Below are positions 1 through 15,000 of a stretch of DNA of 64,000 bases, one piece after another; the stretch's first letter is position 1, and each line of letters opens with the position of its first letter. The position numbers and the translations under genes were made by a program. The DNA comes from Siniperca chuatsi (lineage: Eukaryota > Chordata > Actinopteri > Centrarchiformes > Sinipercidae), in assembly GCF_020085105.1 (NCBI RefSeq), contig NC_058061.1:7720284-7784283 (forward strand), read 5' to 3'. The notes under the pieces were generated by a model that saw only the letters and a program-made list of their open reading frames with translations, searched no databases and had not been told where the DNA came from.

Positions 1-106
1 CCAGGTTGTAATAAACCAAAATTATCCTTTAACAAAATAAACAAATTGAGTAAATGTCATGTGTAGTGAGTGTATACTTGTCTGTGTGTTACCACCTGGT
101 GGCATC

Positions 107-3100
107 TCAGAAGAAATTCTTGATGAGGGGAGTGACTAGTTTCACCCACAGCTTGACGTGGCGGTCCGGCCGCTCAAACGTAGATCCGGACACCTCAGTG
201 GAGCGCTGGTACAACATCTCCTGCTCCTGAGAGGCACACAGTTTAAAACACAGGTGTGTATTCAGTGGAGTTGCATAGTCATTCATCATTTCTGGCTGCG
301 GTTAAAGGAAAAAAGGGCCGACCTCCTGCAGGTGGCTCTGCAGTTCCTCGTTTTCCGTTACTATGGCGATTTGGGCCTCCAGGTCACGGTGAACTGAGCG
401 GTAACCAAAATTAGGGGAGCCAATTAGAGTGAGGCAAGGCCGATCCTGCCCCTGGAGGTAATACCACAGACCTGTAGGAGAGGAAAAAAGTGGAGTGAGC
501 CAGTGAGGAGGTAATGCTTCAGAGAGCCGTTTCCAGCAGGGATTTCTGTCGGCCCAGACCACAACTAAAAGGAAGCACATGCAGAAATCCCCACCGTCGA
601 TCCAAAACCCCAAAGTATGAGAGAGAGTGAGTGTACACATCCTTGTCCTCAGGCTACGACAGAATGACTGTACAAGCCCTCTCCTCTCATGCTAAATACC
701 ACTGTGACCACAAGAAGAACAGCAGAGCAGGGAAAAGAACAGCAAGAGTAATGCGTTTTATTATTTTCACCAAGCCAAACAAAACTAGTCTGGACGGTGA
801 GCCCTGGCTTAGACTGTAATCTCTTGAAAGACATGCTGATGTGGGAGTTCGTGCTGAAACAATCAGTCGATTAATCGATCTACAGAAAGTCGAACAGAAA
901 TATGAACTACAGTAACCATAGCTATCGACCGCTATCGCGCTGCCCGAAGAACCCCTTATTTTTGGTGATTACGTTTTGAATAAATAACACACAATTCAAA
1001 ACAAACCCCAAGGAGATAAACCGGTAGCCTGGTACCAGACCTCTGACTGAATCACCCCCCATATTTGTTCTGACATTCGTACAGATCTGGTGCTATTGTG
1101 CTTAGCGACGGCTGTTTTAACCCATTGGAGAAACTGTTCATTAATCACGGTTTTGTCTGTTTAATCAATATTAAGAACATCAACGTCATCTTCCTGCTTA
1201 GCTAACATCATCCCTGAAAAACAGCAAAAGAAAAACTGCCACAAAATTTACGACAACCGTCAAGGAAGAGATTGATGCAGCGGTACAGGTTGTCAATTTA
1301 CAGAAATAACAATTCCTACACTCTACCCTTTCTTAGATTGTCCTGAAAACTTATGGCTCCAGCAGCCACTACCACATCTTCCGTGTTAACTGAAAATCAC
1401 TACTGATTAGTTAGGGCAAAGCAAAACGCCCCACCTGCCAAATATTCGGTTTCCTGCTTCTCAAATGTAAAAACTTATAAGTGGGGTGCTTTTTATACAT
1501 ACAGATGATGTATTGAGAAATGTAGCAGTTTTTGTCACATGATCTGTATTTAATCATTGACTATCACTAGAAGCTTTAAAGGTCCAGTATGTAGGATTTT
1601 GTGGAATCTAGTGGTGAAATTGCAGTTTGCAACCATTTGAATACCGCTCGCCTCACCCTCCCCTTTTAAGCGTGTAGGAGAAACTACGGTGGCCACGAAA
1701 CTCACTAAAAACGCGAAAGGCCCTGTCTAGAGCCAGTGGATGGTTTGTCCATTCTGGGCTACTGTAGAAACATGGCAGTGCAACATGGCGACCTTCATGG
1801 AAGGGGACAGGCTCCCTCTGTAGATAAAAACAGCTTATTCTAAGGTAATGAAAACACAACGATTCTTATTTTCAGGTGATTATACACTAATGAAAACAAA
1901 CTTACAAATATTATATTCCATTCTGCCAATAGCTCCTCCTAAATGTTACACACTGGACCTTTAAAAGCACACACCTGTTGCTGATCATGTGATGACCTGA
2001 CCACAATGCAAAACACGTTGTTCGCTCACAGATTTATATGTACAACTGAACTAATAAATCAAGACAATATAAACATTCCTGATGTGGTCAATGCTTATAT
2101 TGTCACTGCTATTCTCTCTTCTCTATCATTGTAATTTAAATATCTTTAGGTTTTGGACTGTTGTTCTGACAAAAATAAGTAATCTGAAGTCATCTTCTTG
2201 GGATCTGGGAAATTGTGATGGGCATTCAGACATTTTATGCACTAAACGATAAATTGAAAAAGTAATCGACAGAAGAATATGATAATTAGTTGAAGCCCTA
2301 GTGGGAATTGTGAGTGTTGATACAGTTATGTGTGCTTTTGTTTCATCCCACCTTTAGCGTGGAAGGTCCACTGTGATCTGTGGTACTCATGCAGGTGTAC
2401 TCTCTCCTGCTGGCCCAGCTGGCACACCTGGTTGTAAAACTGTTTGGCGATGTGGATGTAAGCTGCAGGGATCGCTCCGGCGACTCCCTTGGCTCCGAAG
2501 AACCCGTTGACCTCGGGGGAGGCGGTGAGGATGCGGTACCTGGCTCCAGCCCCGAGCACCAGCCGCATGTACGCCTGGGTCAGGTTAAAGTAACCCGATG
2601 TTAGAAACACAGTGGAGTCTGGCCCGGCATCTGTCAGCAGGCGCTGGAGGTTTAACAAGAAACGGAGAGTGAAGAAAGACATGTTTCAGCAGTGCTTCTA
2701 ATTCCTGACATTGTGAAAAATAGAACTTGTTGCTATGCTATTACCTGAGCTGGTTATTAGTGTTTTATTACAGCTCTATACATAGGGCTCATTAAAGAGC
2801 TCGTCGCATTTACTTATTGATAATAATAAATGTAACGTGATAACATGCTGTTTAATACAGCAGTGCATTTCCTTCCTCATGTTTGCTCAATTACTCTATG
2901 ACTGGTTTAAAATTCTGGACTTCTTGACTGGAGTTTGGTCTGATTTACTGGTTGAACGTCACTGGTTGTTGGAGCTATTCTCAGTTTAATTATATGAGAT
3001 TCAGACTATGTATTTATTGCAAAATGAGTAAATTTACATCTGCAAGAGATTCATAATGTTGGGAATTTGATACATTTTGTTTATTGTCCAGCCCTAGCTC

Positions 3101-5982
3101 GTTATTTTCTGGCATTTAGTGGTGTTTATTCTCATCATTAAAAACAGGTGACAATAAGTCCAGGTAATTATTTTAAAAACTTTACAACTTCTAATGCAAT
3201 ATTTTAAAAACTTTACAACTTCTAATGCAACAACTCTGTAGATGAAAATTATTTCATGTATTTTCTGGTGCATAATCAGCAGCTCATTTTCTTTTTCTCT
3301 TTACTTTATTTCAGGAAAATGTTCTGTGGCTGATACAAGAAAACCTTGTTTACTGTAAACTACCGAGGTCAACCTCGTCTTACAGGAGACAAAACAACTG
3401 TTGGGTGCATGGGGTCACAAAATCTGGGTGAAAATCTCTTTAAACTCCTCTGCTCCTTTTAAGAAAGGTGGGTACTTATCAATGAAAATATGTCAAAACC
3501 AAAAAGCGACAAGTCTTATATGTACACAACAAGAAGTTAACCTGCACAAGGGCTGTTTGTGAACAGCAGCATCGCCATCAGTTAAACCAAAGCAACCAAG
3601 GGTGGACACAATAAAAGCATCTACAATGTCACTGTTAATAAACAGTCCTGCAACAAGTCTTCCCTTTGTGAACCTTAAAGTGTTAAATGCATGCTGAGCC
3701 ACAGTATGTGCTGTTTTATTGAATTATGGTATATTACTCTGATTATTTTATTGCATTCATTCCCAGAATATGTGACTAATAAACCCTGAATAAATGTTTA
3801 TTCAGGGTTTATTAGTCACGTATTATTTTATTAGTCACATATTCAAAACAACCCTTGATGACAACAAAGAACCTCTATCTAATGATATTTATTACTTAGT
3901 GTTATTAAGGAAAGCAAGCAAAAGGTCAACTTCAACAAAGCACTGACGACAGGAGTGAGTAAAAAAAGAATGAAAATATTTATCAACATAGTCAAGTTTT
4001 ATATATTAGTTTCAAACACTTTCTATCATTATGGAGCCAAAGGTATGTTTTGTGTAAATTTTGGCTTCAAACGTGACCGATCAGAAGAGGTCACTGACAT
4101 TACATGGTCAGGTGTGGAGCCTCACCTGTGTGACCTGCTCGTCCACGTGGATCCCCAGAGGTTTCATCTGGACCAGAGGAAACACCCAGGTGTCTTCCTC
4201 CCCCTCGTTCATCCCCTCGTCCTCAGAGTCCTCCGAGCCGTTCAACAGCCGCTGCCTCATGTGGGCTGTGTTCACAACCTCCATGATCCGCTTCCTCGCC
4301 ACCGCCGAGAAGTCCTGCCTGTTGCCTGGTTGCCACGGAGATACAAAATGGGAGTATACACACAGATAAAGCTAAGTGGGTGCAGCGGGAGACGGGTCAA
4401 TCTGCCCTCTAGGTCACAGTGCTCTGGGCTCTGAGTGTGTTATGTGTTTGGGAGAATTTACAGCCACTTAGGAACATGAAGGATGTTGATGGGAATGAAA
4501 ATACAACGTCAGATGAAGAGACGGTGTAGTCCCTCATTCGTCCAGGAGTGTTCTATCGTAGAAAAGGTTTCAGTCGTAGTCATCTGGACACTGTTTTCAG
4601 AATCAAGACGTTTCGGCTCCCATCCAGAAGTCATTCTCAATTGTGAAAAAATTGGACGGGAACTGGAAATTTAAGCTACTCTGAGTTACATAAGCCCTGC
4701 CCTCTTTGGAAGGGGTTCTCTTTCTCTTGAAAGAGAATTTCTGTTCAAAGAGGGGTTCTCTTTCTCTTTGAAAGAGAACCCCTCTTTGAACAGAAATGGT
4801 GGTCTGAGATTTAATCTGCCCAAAGTCTATCAGAGTGTATTATCACCTTGGTCACGCCAATCACATGCTAATCAGGCACTTAACAGTGATGAAGTAGATG
4901 CAGCCAGAGAACAATAGGCCTGATTACTGATTACTGGGCCATCTTGAAACTATTAGGTCAGTTTCAGGTGAAACTAGCTATTAACAGATACTCAGGCAGA
5001 TTCCCTCCTGAGGGCAGGGCTTATATAACACAGAGTAGCTTAAATTTCCAGTTCACGTCCAATTTTTTCACAATTGAGAGTGACTTCCGGATGGGAGCCG
5101 AAACGTCTTGAAACAGTGTCCAGATGACTACGATTGAAACCTTTTCTACGTCAGATGAAGAGTTGTTATTTTGGAAAATGCTTGGTTCTGATTGGCTGGC
5201 AAATGGCCATTAAAGATGTATATTAGGACACATTGTAATAATTTAACCATCAGTTTAAAGATGTGTTCAGACAGAAAGCGAAGCAAATTTTCACCCCGCG
5301 CTACAGAGAAGACACACCGGAAGCGAACAAATCATCGCCTCCGCTACTTCTCGTGTCATGCTCGCAAGCTAGCGAGTAGCTCGCTCATTAGTAAACACTG
5401 TGTGAATAAGAAACCTGCACTTTCTACCACAATTTACGTGACGTTGTGACAAAAAGCACTTTGTTTATCTGTGATCCTGGAGACCAGGGACTTAAAAATT
5501 AAAAATGTGCAACTTATACGAATTAAGTTTTTCACGTCGATGGTCAGTCCCGCGTCACCTGGAATCTTTTGTAATATTTTGTAATTTCAGTGAACCGGCA
5601 CTTTAAACTGCAGTTAAGTGCACAGCAACAGTTTTTTGTGGTATGTTATCAGTTAACGCTCACTGACTGACTACAGTGAAACTGTGCTTCCGCCTCGTAC
5701 GTTATTAGGACACCTCATTGTATATCATCAGTTCCAAATCTTCTCCTTCATTTTTATTAATGTCTTTCATTAAAATTTCACCAGCATCTGTGTGTGTTTC
5801 TGAATAACTGTGTGTGTGTGTGTGTCAGTTCACACTACATATCGTCTTCCAGCAAAACTGTGACATCACAACTCTATTCCTGGTGTTTGTTACCACGGCG
5901 GTCTAGTCCTGCAGATATGATGTCATTTACCCCTCAAACTAACATCCTGGCAGTTGGTGCTCCAGTTACGGACACACAGTAT

Positions 5983-6064
<82 letters not shown>

Positions 6065-9000
6065 AAAATCCTGACAGTTTCACATCCGGCTGCATGACTA
6101 TCCAACCGCAAGAGCTCTCTCAATCTTTCTCATTGTACTCACACACACACACATTCTGACCATCATCTATTCGCCTGTCTAAGCTTTCAAGCTCCATTAG
6201 CGAAATCCATTGGCTCCTCTTGTTGAAAACTGGGCCGCTGCCACCGTAAATGAGCATGAAGTGTCAAAATATGTTGGAGGGTAAACATGCATCTGTGTAC
6301 ACACACACACACGTCTGGTTTCTACCTTTGTATGGGTGCACCATGCCCTCCAGCATGGTGACCGAGTCATCTGGCTGAAGCTGCAGGGAAACATCTCCCA
6401 CGGCTTCCACCAGGTCAGAGAAGAAGTCGGCGACCTCCCTGCAGTTCTCCAGCAGCACGTAGCGGTCCTGTCTGTTGGTGAAGTACGAGTCGCTCAGGTT
6501 GGCCCTGAAAAATGAGAGTGAGACAGTTTTTAAGAAACCAGGGAACAGAGAGAGAGCGTACAGGAGTGTTTTGGCAAGAGATAGAAAACAGGAAAAAGAG
6601 GGACGAAGGGATGTTTCATAGAGTAGAGATGGGTTCCAATAGCTGGTTCTATTTTGGATCCGGTTCCTGGTCACCAAAATACTTGATTTGTTAAGCTCAG
6701 ATGCTAAGAATCTCTTATCAAACCTTTTCTCTCTCTTCACTCTTTTTATTAGTGAAGAGCAATGGAAAACATACTGATAGGTAGCAGGCTTCTCATTTTC
6801 AGCTGTAGCTAATGAACATTCATTCTGTAGCGGTTAAAATAAAAAAAAGATTGTTCTCTGTTGATGTTTTCTGGTTAATATGAGTATTTTTGTAGTTCAA
6901 CAGAGTGGTGTCTCTTCTCTAGAGAAATTATCTAGCTGACCACCAGCCAGTTTTGTGCTAACAGCCACAGAAAATCATTCTGATTGCTTCCACGAGTGTG
7001 CGAGTATGTGACTGATAGACAAGCTACAGCCTAATGTGAGATTTCTCTTGTAAAAAGTGTAACATGAAATAATACCATTAAAGCAGAAAAGGCTTCACGG
7101 ATAAGGGGAAACATTCCCAAACAGAACTAGTGTGAATCTTCAAAACGTCCTTGGTGCAAATACAGTACATGTGTTAGTAGTCTCTATTGTTTGGTACACG
7201 TGGTATTTTGTTTACTTTCCCCACAAGCCGTCAATTCAGAACAGTGTCAGCAGCATGTGCCATTTTGTGCGCTGACTGAAATGGAGTGGAAACCACAATC
7301 AGCCGGCACAAACCAGCTCCTATCCCCATTGGCATTGGAGCACACCAAGAACATTTCCTAGCAATGGTGGTAAACACCTGCACTTTGATTAGGAAAGCAT
7401 TATGCAAACATAATATGGACCAAAACAAGATTAAACAAGCAGACAGGGGTGAGAAGGAGGGAAAGTCAAACAAAATCAGAGTGAAAACGGTCATATTGAC
7501 AAAAAGGCTGAAAGGTGAATCAACATACCCGCTGATGATAATGCTGTCGTCAAACAGGTAGACTTTGATGTGCTGGACTCCGATGGTCTCGTTGAAGCGC
7601 TGAGGGACCAGCAGCCGCAGCAGCCCCCTCAGGTCTGGAGTGTGGTACAGAGACACCCGCATCTGAGAGGTGAAGCGCTGCAGCAACGGCAGCAGCATGG
7701 TCCTCGAGTTAATCTGTCCTGGACGTAAAATATAACCAACAAGACACAATCAGGATGATGAGCGTGGTGCTCCGTGCTAACCTGCAACAAAGAGATGTCA
7801 TGGAGAAAGCCAACAACCTCGTGAGCCACGTGTGTAGTCCAGCAATATGGAGACTTTTAGGTCAGGACTGTTTTCCTGCGAGCGTTGTAGAGCTTCCTCC
7901 ATACAGTCCACCTTAACAAAAACAAAGAAAGCAGTGGACAAACATCAAAACATGTTTAAAAGAGTAATGCACCAATTTAGCATTGCACTCCTGTAACATT
8001 GTTGGACTCACAATGGACAGTTTAAAGGATCAAAACTGATGCAGCAGAACCAGAGATAGTCTTTTTTATTCCACAGTCTTCTTCCTTGTCAAAACCCGGT
8101 GCCTACATTACCCACAATGCAACTCAACCCGCTAGTAGAAATGAAAAGCGGGCTACAGAGGTCTGGTAAGCTCACTTCTTTCTAACTCCACACCCCCAGA
8201 TTTTTTTAAATGTTCTAACTTTGACAGAAAATGAATCTGCGACAATTTTAATAAATGATTCATCGTTTAAATGTTAAATAAATTACTTATAGTTTTCAGC
8301 TTCTCAAATGTGAGGATTTACTGCTTTTCTCAGTTTCATTTCATTGTAAACTGAATATCTTTGTGTTTTGGACTGTTGGTCGGACAAAACAAGACATCTG
8401 AAAAGTCACGTTGGGCTCTGAGAACTTGTAATGGGCATTTTTCACTTTTTTTTTCATTTTGTAAACTAAACGATTAATTGAAGCCCTACTATTTTTCTCT
8501 GAATCTGGGATAAATTAAGACACTAATCAAGAAGAACATCAGCACCTGGGCTACAGCTTCAAGTTGCTCAGCTCTTTTCACTCTAGCACTTCATGCCATT
8601 GTTCAGCAAACCACAACATTTGTTGTTTGTTCTCTGAAAGCCTCTGAGTTGGGTAGTTTTCAGGCTTAAAATAAGGTGCATTGGACTAGTCTAAATGTTA
8701 AATTCAAGCTGGCTTTAGCCTGTAGACCAGCATACCTGCCAACACTCCTGGCACCCTCCCGTTTTGTTGTTTCTCCTGGGAAACTCCCGTAATTTGCATG
8801 GCCCTCAAATTTCTGAATAATCGTCAAACACGGATCCAGGGATGTTTTTTTGACGTCACCCAAGTTGCCAGATAGTCTATGAAACACAATCCAATGAAAC
8901 CTAAATGTTGGCAGGTGTGGTAGACCAGTCTAACATATGTTTCTGAAACAGTGGTTTCAGCTAAGAAAAGTGTAACAGCACAACACTGATCTTAGTGTCC

Positions 9001-12000
9001 TTGTTTTTCTTACACTTTGTCCTACTGGATGTGTATTTGTGAACGTTCCAAGAAGGAGCTGCAAAACAAAGTAATAGATTAATGATTATTGCCTAACTGG
9101 CAGCAGACAACATTTATCAAACACCGGCAGCCTTTTTTATCTGTTTACTGAGCGTGGGAAAAGCATGACTAACTCCTTCGTGCACAAAGAGGAAATGGCT
9201 GCTCTTCAGAAGGCACCACTGGTAGCGAGCGTAGAGTCTTTACTTGCAGCGAGCTTGGCATTTGTCCCCCACCTGATCTCAAACCGATGTGTTTTTTTAC
9301 TTCGTCTAAATTGTGCATCTGGTGCCCAAATGCATTCACTACCGCGTGCCTGTTTACATGCCAGTAAAACATTTCTTCTTTCCGGCAGAGAGCTCTTTGG
9401 GGACGTCAGCACCACCAACGCTTCCAGCTCTGCTCTGGAAAGAAATGTGATCATCAGTTGGAGCTCTGGGAGACACTGCAAAGAAGCAGAAAATACATTT
9501 GCCCAAACTCTTACCACCTCCAAGTCCGGGGATCTGCAGGTCTCTATTGCTTTTACCTAAATCTTGACTATTGGTCTCAAAATACTGGCCCAGGGGCCAG
9601 GGCCAGATTTCATTAGTCCCCACACATGTTTAGAATTTATTTTTACATCCAGCCTGCAAATTCATTTTTATTTTTTCTTTTCTTTTACAGTAGTCATTTA
9701 ATTATGAGCAGAATTGGAGCATTAAACTTGGTTATTTCACATTTAATATTTAGCAAGCTGCACCTAACTGCGAAATGTGTCAGCATTAACATTTTAGCTA
9801 CCAACCAACAGCACTCTGATTTACTGCGGACAGGAAAGGTTGACCTCGAGGACAGACAGTTTCGAGAAAAATTGACTTTTGGACATTAGTTTAATGTGAC
9901 TGCCTCTTGCAAGGAGAAAGCTGATGTTTTCCAGGAACATAATCCCAAGCACCACTACTCTACTAAACACGCAGAGCCAAGTTCAATTCAATTTTATATA
10001 GCGTCAATTCATAACGGAAGATATCTCATTGCACTTTCCCTATAGAGCAGGTCTAGACCGTACTCTTTATAATGTTATTTACAGAGACCCAACAATTCCC
10101 ACCAAGAGCAAGCACTTTGCAAGTGCGCTAGGTAAGAGTGAGAGGTTAGGAAAAGACGAGTTACTCAGGTTCAGAGTGAACATATATAGTTTAAAATTAT
10201 TGTTTAAAAAAACAAACAAAAAAAACACAAAGTGGCCAGTGTCTCCTAGCTAATTTCAGTTTGATACCCCTGATTTAGACCACATACATCTTGTACTTAA
10301 CTTTTAAGTTTTGTTTGCATTTGTTTTTATCCTTTAATGCTGTTTTAAATGTATTTCTTATTCATTTCTTTAAAAGTACCAATTTGCAACGCACTTCTAT
10401 AACATTGTCAGACTCACGATGGCGAATTCAAAAAAAGGGTCAAACTTGATGCAGCAGAACCACAGATATCTTCTTTTTTATTCCACGCATTCTTCTTCCT
10501 GGTGCCTACATTACCCACAATGCAACAAGGCCACAGACAGTTCGGTCGGAGATCCGGGTTTGTTATGCTAATGTAGCCTCACTTCTTTCTACAGATCTTT
10601 TTCATTTTCAAACTTTTTAGTCTTCAACCCCAACCGACACTGACTCATATGACATCACTTGAGGCAATTTATCAGATTGCGTGCAGCTTCTTCGGGAGCC
10701 ACAATAGGCTTTATACAACTTTTTTCACATATGCAGTAACACTACCCAACGCCTGTACACAGACTTTGATGTATAAACATTGGCTCACTTATATAAAGCA
10801 CTTTGAATTGCCTTGTGTGTGCTAAAGATAAATAATGCGTGTCTTTAAAATATCCGCGCTTAAGTAAATACATTGCACAGGTGTGACTGTCAGTATCAGT
10901 CAAGTACCTTTTGTGTCAAGCCTGGGATCGGGGTTGTGTTAGCAGATCCAGGCTTTTTTAGGGTGAAATCACACCTGCAGTTTGCATTCTTCAGTCTAAA
11001 CCACAAACCATACTCACATTTTGTACTGAATTGAGTTCAGTTCATTGTGTCCAATTACAAGCAATCCTGGGCTTCAAAATAAAAGTCACATGGACTCACT
11101 GTACCTTATTGACTCAACATTTCTAGTAATCCATCATCCTATGAGGTTACAGAGTTTGGCAGCAATCACAGCAGATTTAAATGCTTTTAACTGTAATTAA
11201 AGCATGTTTGACTTGTCTGCGCCTTTTTCTGTAATTCACCCTCTGCTGCTCGAACCAGTTAGAAAAAAAACATGAAAAACAGCAGAATATGAGCATCAGA
11301 CCAGACTGTGGTTTGCTTTGGGTTAATGTTGTTATGCTAGGCTTTCCAAGCATGAAGAACAGCAGGCTATCACATGCCAACACTGGTCTCCTTATTCCCA
11401 TAAACCCTTGCATTTTGGGGTCATTCCTTGTAGTTGGTCTGGAGTACATTTTCATTTTGAACAAACCACACTCTCTTGGAAGACAACTCTGACTCACATT
11501 TTCTGGCATCTCTGACCAGTTATTTGGCATGCGCCTGCGTTTTGGGCAGGTGAGAACAATGCCATCCAAAGACGTAAATTCTCCAATGTTTTGCTTCTCA
11601 CACACACAAACACCACGCTTCTCACCAGTTCCTGCTCCAGCTGACCTGTTCCCAGATACAACGAGGCCATCACCACTCGCGTCTTCGCAGTCTTGATACG
11701 TGCCTGAGGTGAAAGAAAAACAGAAACAAACAAAGACAACAGTGAATTAATGTGTGAGTTTATGTGGGCGTCAGGAATCTGGTCACAAATGTCTGATACT
11801 AAGAATTGATAAACTCTAAACAGAAGGTACATTTCCTGCCAGTCACATGCACAGAATCACAAGCAAACTAACCAGATTCCTGGGGCCACCAGAGTCCCCC
11901 AAACCAGCAAATAACAAAACACTGTTTTTAGATCATTTTTTAAAAAAAACAACAAAAAACTCAAATCTCCAAAGTGTAAACTTTTCAAAGAGTAAGAAAA

Positions 12001-15000
12001 ATGTCCTTTTTTGTGAAATGACAGATATTTTTTGGCATTCAAGGGTACAGAGAGACCCGCAAATTATGGCAAAAACACAGTTTTTCCACTTCCCTCTAGT
12101 TGTATCTAGGACAGAGTTTCAACAGAGGTGGAAAAGTTATTATTTAACATGGGGAGTTTTGATTCATCCCTCTGAGATTTCTGCTTCCACCCCAATACAA
12201 TGGAGGTGAAGGAAATTTAGTTTATGGTACTCACAGGATTGAAAAATGACAAAAAAAAGTTCCACAGAACAGAAACAATGTCCTGGTTACTCTTGATAAC
12301 AACACAGTTTTCATATAAAGTAGTTACTGTTAGTTACTGTACTGAAAACTGTTACCAGGGAGGTCTGTGAATTATCAAGAGTAACCAGGAAATTGCTTCT
12401 AGTTTCTAGATTAATCGTTTGGTCTATAAAATGACAGAATGTATTGAAAAGCCCAAGGTGACGTCTGCAGATTCCTTGTTTTGTCCAAAACCAAATACAT
12501 TCAGCTTCCAATGATATAAGAACAGAAAACAGCAGCAAACCCTGGAACTAGGTCATGCCTGGTATTTTGACTTGAAATTGACTTAAAACTAAATAAATTC
12601 ATTCATTTCCTGGAAATCGAATAATTGCGTCAGATCTAGTTTCTAGAAAGAAATCCCATTGATCTCCATTGTATTGAAGTGAAGGTAGAAATCTCAAAAC
12701 CTGGACCAAAACTATCTGCATGGCTTGATAACACTAAGGGCAAGTGAAAAAGTATAACCTTTTGTGATTTGGGTGAACTGACCCTTTAAAAAGGGATTTA
12801 AACACGTCTTACTCCATGAAGGTGTGTGACGACCTTCACACTATTGGAAAGCATGAAAATCCTCAAAATTAGAAATCTAGTTTTTCACCAGACGGCAACT
12901 AAATCTGAGGTCCTGTTGCATTTATTAAACTATATTTCATCCTGTTTTTTGTGCAGTTTTATTACCTGTGGTGGAAGAAGTACTCGCAATACAACAGTGT
13001 AGAAATACTCTGTTACAAGTAATAGTCCCGCATTCAAACTCTTACTTAAGTGAAAGTACAAAATTGTTAGCATCAAAATATATTAAAGTATTTATCATGC
13101 AGAATGGCCAATTTCAGAATAATATAATATATATTACTGGATTATAATTAGTGATGCATTATGTGTACACTTTAAACGTTGCAGCTGGTAAAGGTGGAGC
13201 TCATTTTAATTACTTTATATACTGCTGGGTATTTAACGTATAATAATACATCATATTTAATTTTTTAATTTTTATATTTTGTATTAATAATCTGAAAAGT
13301 AACTAAAGTTATCAAATAAACAGTAGCATAAAAAGGACAATATTTGCCTCCAAAATGTAGTGGAGTAGAAGTATAAAGTAGAATAAAATGGAAATACTAA
13401 GTACAATTTTGAGGTACTTGTACTTAAGTAAATTACTTGAGTAAATGTACTTATTAGGTATTTAAGAGTGGTGGAATATGTCATAAACTCTGTCATTTGG
13501 TGCTATAAATGTTTTGGTTGCTTCTGCATCATCAAACAGCCTGGCGACAATTAGTGACGGACAGGTAAGAACAGAATGTGCGTGTGTGCGCGTAGAAAGT
13601 GATCTATGAATACAACAATACAGTGCCATTCAGATTGAGCATTCCCAGCTCTCAATGTTACTGGGAAGTGTCACTAAAAAAAGAAAACAAATTATGTGTT
13701 TTTGTGAATCACGCCCATTCACACAACCCTGTAAGACTAACTTACCCGCAATAACAAAAAACTAATTTATTATATATTATAAAGAGTACGGCCTAGACCT
13801 GCTCTGTAGAAAAAGTGCACAACACACATCATGACTAATTAAAGGTGTTATATGTAGTATTTCTAGACCTTATTATATACAGGGATGTAAATATATGAGG
13901 GGTTAAAAAGGTCACAAAATCAAACACTTGGGAGGGTCCAAAATTAGAATCAAGAAGCCCATTTCTTGTACGTATTAAAACTCTTAATGTTTAAGCAAAA
14001 CAGTGGCTTTGTATGAGAAAACTCCTGCCTGGCTGCCACAACAGCAACATATAAACTGCAGCAAATTCCTGTTTCTTTGTTCCTGGAATGGCTGAGTAAA
14101 ATAGGGTAAAGTTAGAGGAAACATAAAAGGATTCCAATGTGGTGACACACAGCAGGTGCAGGGCTATGTAAAATAAACAAAAAATAAAAACTCTTTAAAA
14201 AATCCAGTTTGTAACCAGAGTTTTAAATCAAACTGGTCAGTTGTAACATAGGTATGTAGAGGAGACAAGTGACTTTAGAGCGGAACAATTAACTCAGTCA
14301 GTTGCTGTGCGCTACTCTGCCAACTCAAAACAAACAGTCTGCTGGGAAAATAATACTTCCTCAAACACCACAAGTACTTTCTCTGCCTCATGTGTTATCT
14401 ATCTGCCATAATGCACATGAAAGGAACATCTGTGAAAAGTCAATATTGGCAGACATCGACCTAAGTTTTGTTTTTTAAATCACCTATTTGCAGCTAAACC
14501 GAAATATGTTATTTTCATAGTTACACCGACCTTCATGGCCTGGTAGAACTGGTCAGGTGAGGTGAGAATGTGGATGTGGGTTCCTGGCACCCGGAAGGCG
14601 GGTACATGCTCCGCCATCCATCGGAAGTGGGCGCAGAGGCCTTCTGTGCCCTGAGCTCCGGCTGACCCGGTGGGCCTGGAGACACGTCGGGGGGCCGGGT
14701 CGGCTTCAGCCAGGAGGGGGGCCAGCAGCAGCACCGAGGACCTGGAGCAAAAATGGAAATTGCAGGAACTTGTTATTGTGTTGGTTCAGCCCAAACATTT
14801 AGCAACAACTTATCTCCCAGTTTATCTACATTTTTAGTACATAACAAAACATTGGAATAACTGGTGAGTGCTGGGCAATAATCTGATGTTATCGTATATT
14901 GACCTTCAGTGGAAATGTGATCGCTTATCATTTTACAACCGTCTGTGGTCCACATAAGGTTCTCGAAGCAAACTCTTATTAAAAACTAACAAAATTAGTT

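Noticed and set aside
3170-3230. CRISPR-like or satellite array
   Set aside because: There are only two adjacent 31-bp units with no spacers; it is a simple tandem duplication.
5794-6159. Coding frames over the GT run
   Set aside because: Poly Cys-Val and poly His-Thr translations come from the (GT)38 microsatellite.
11177-11605. A 142-codon minus-strand frame next to pgs1 exon 3
   Set aside because: No similarity to pgs1 or another family. It ends just before the real exon, which is in a different frame.
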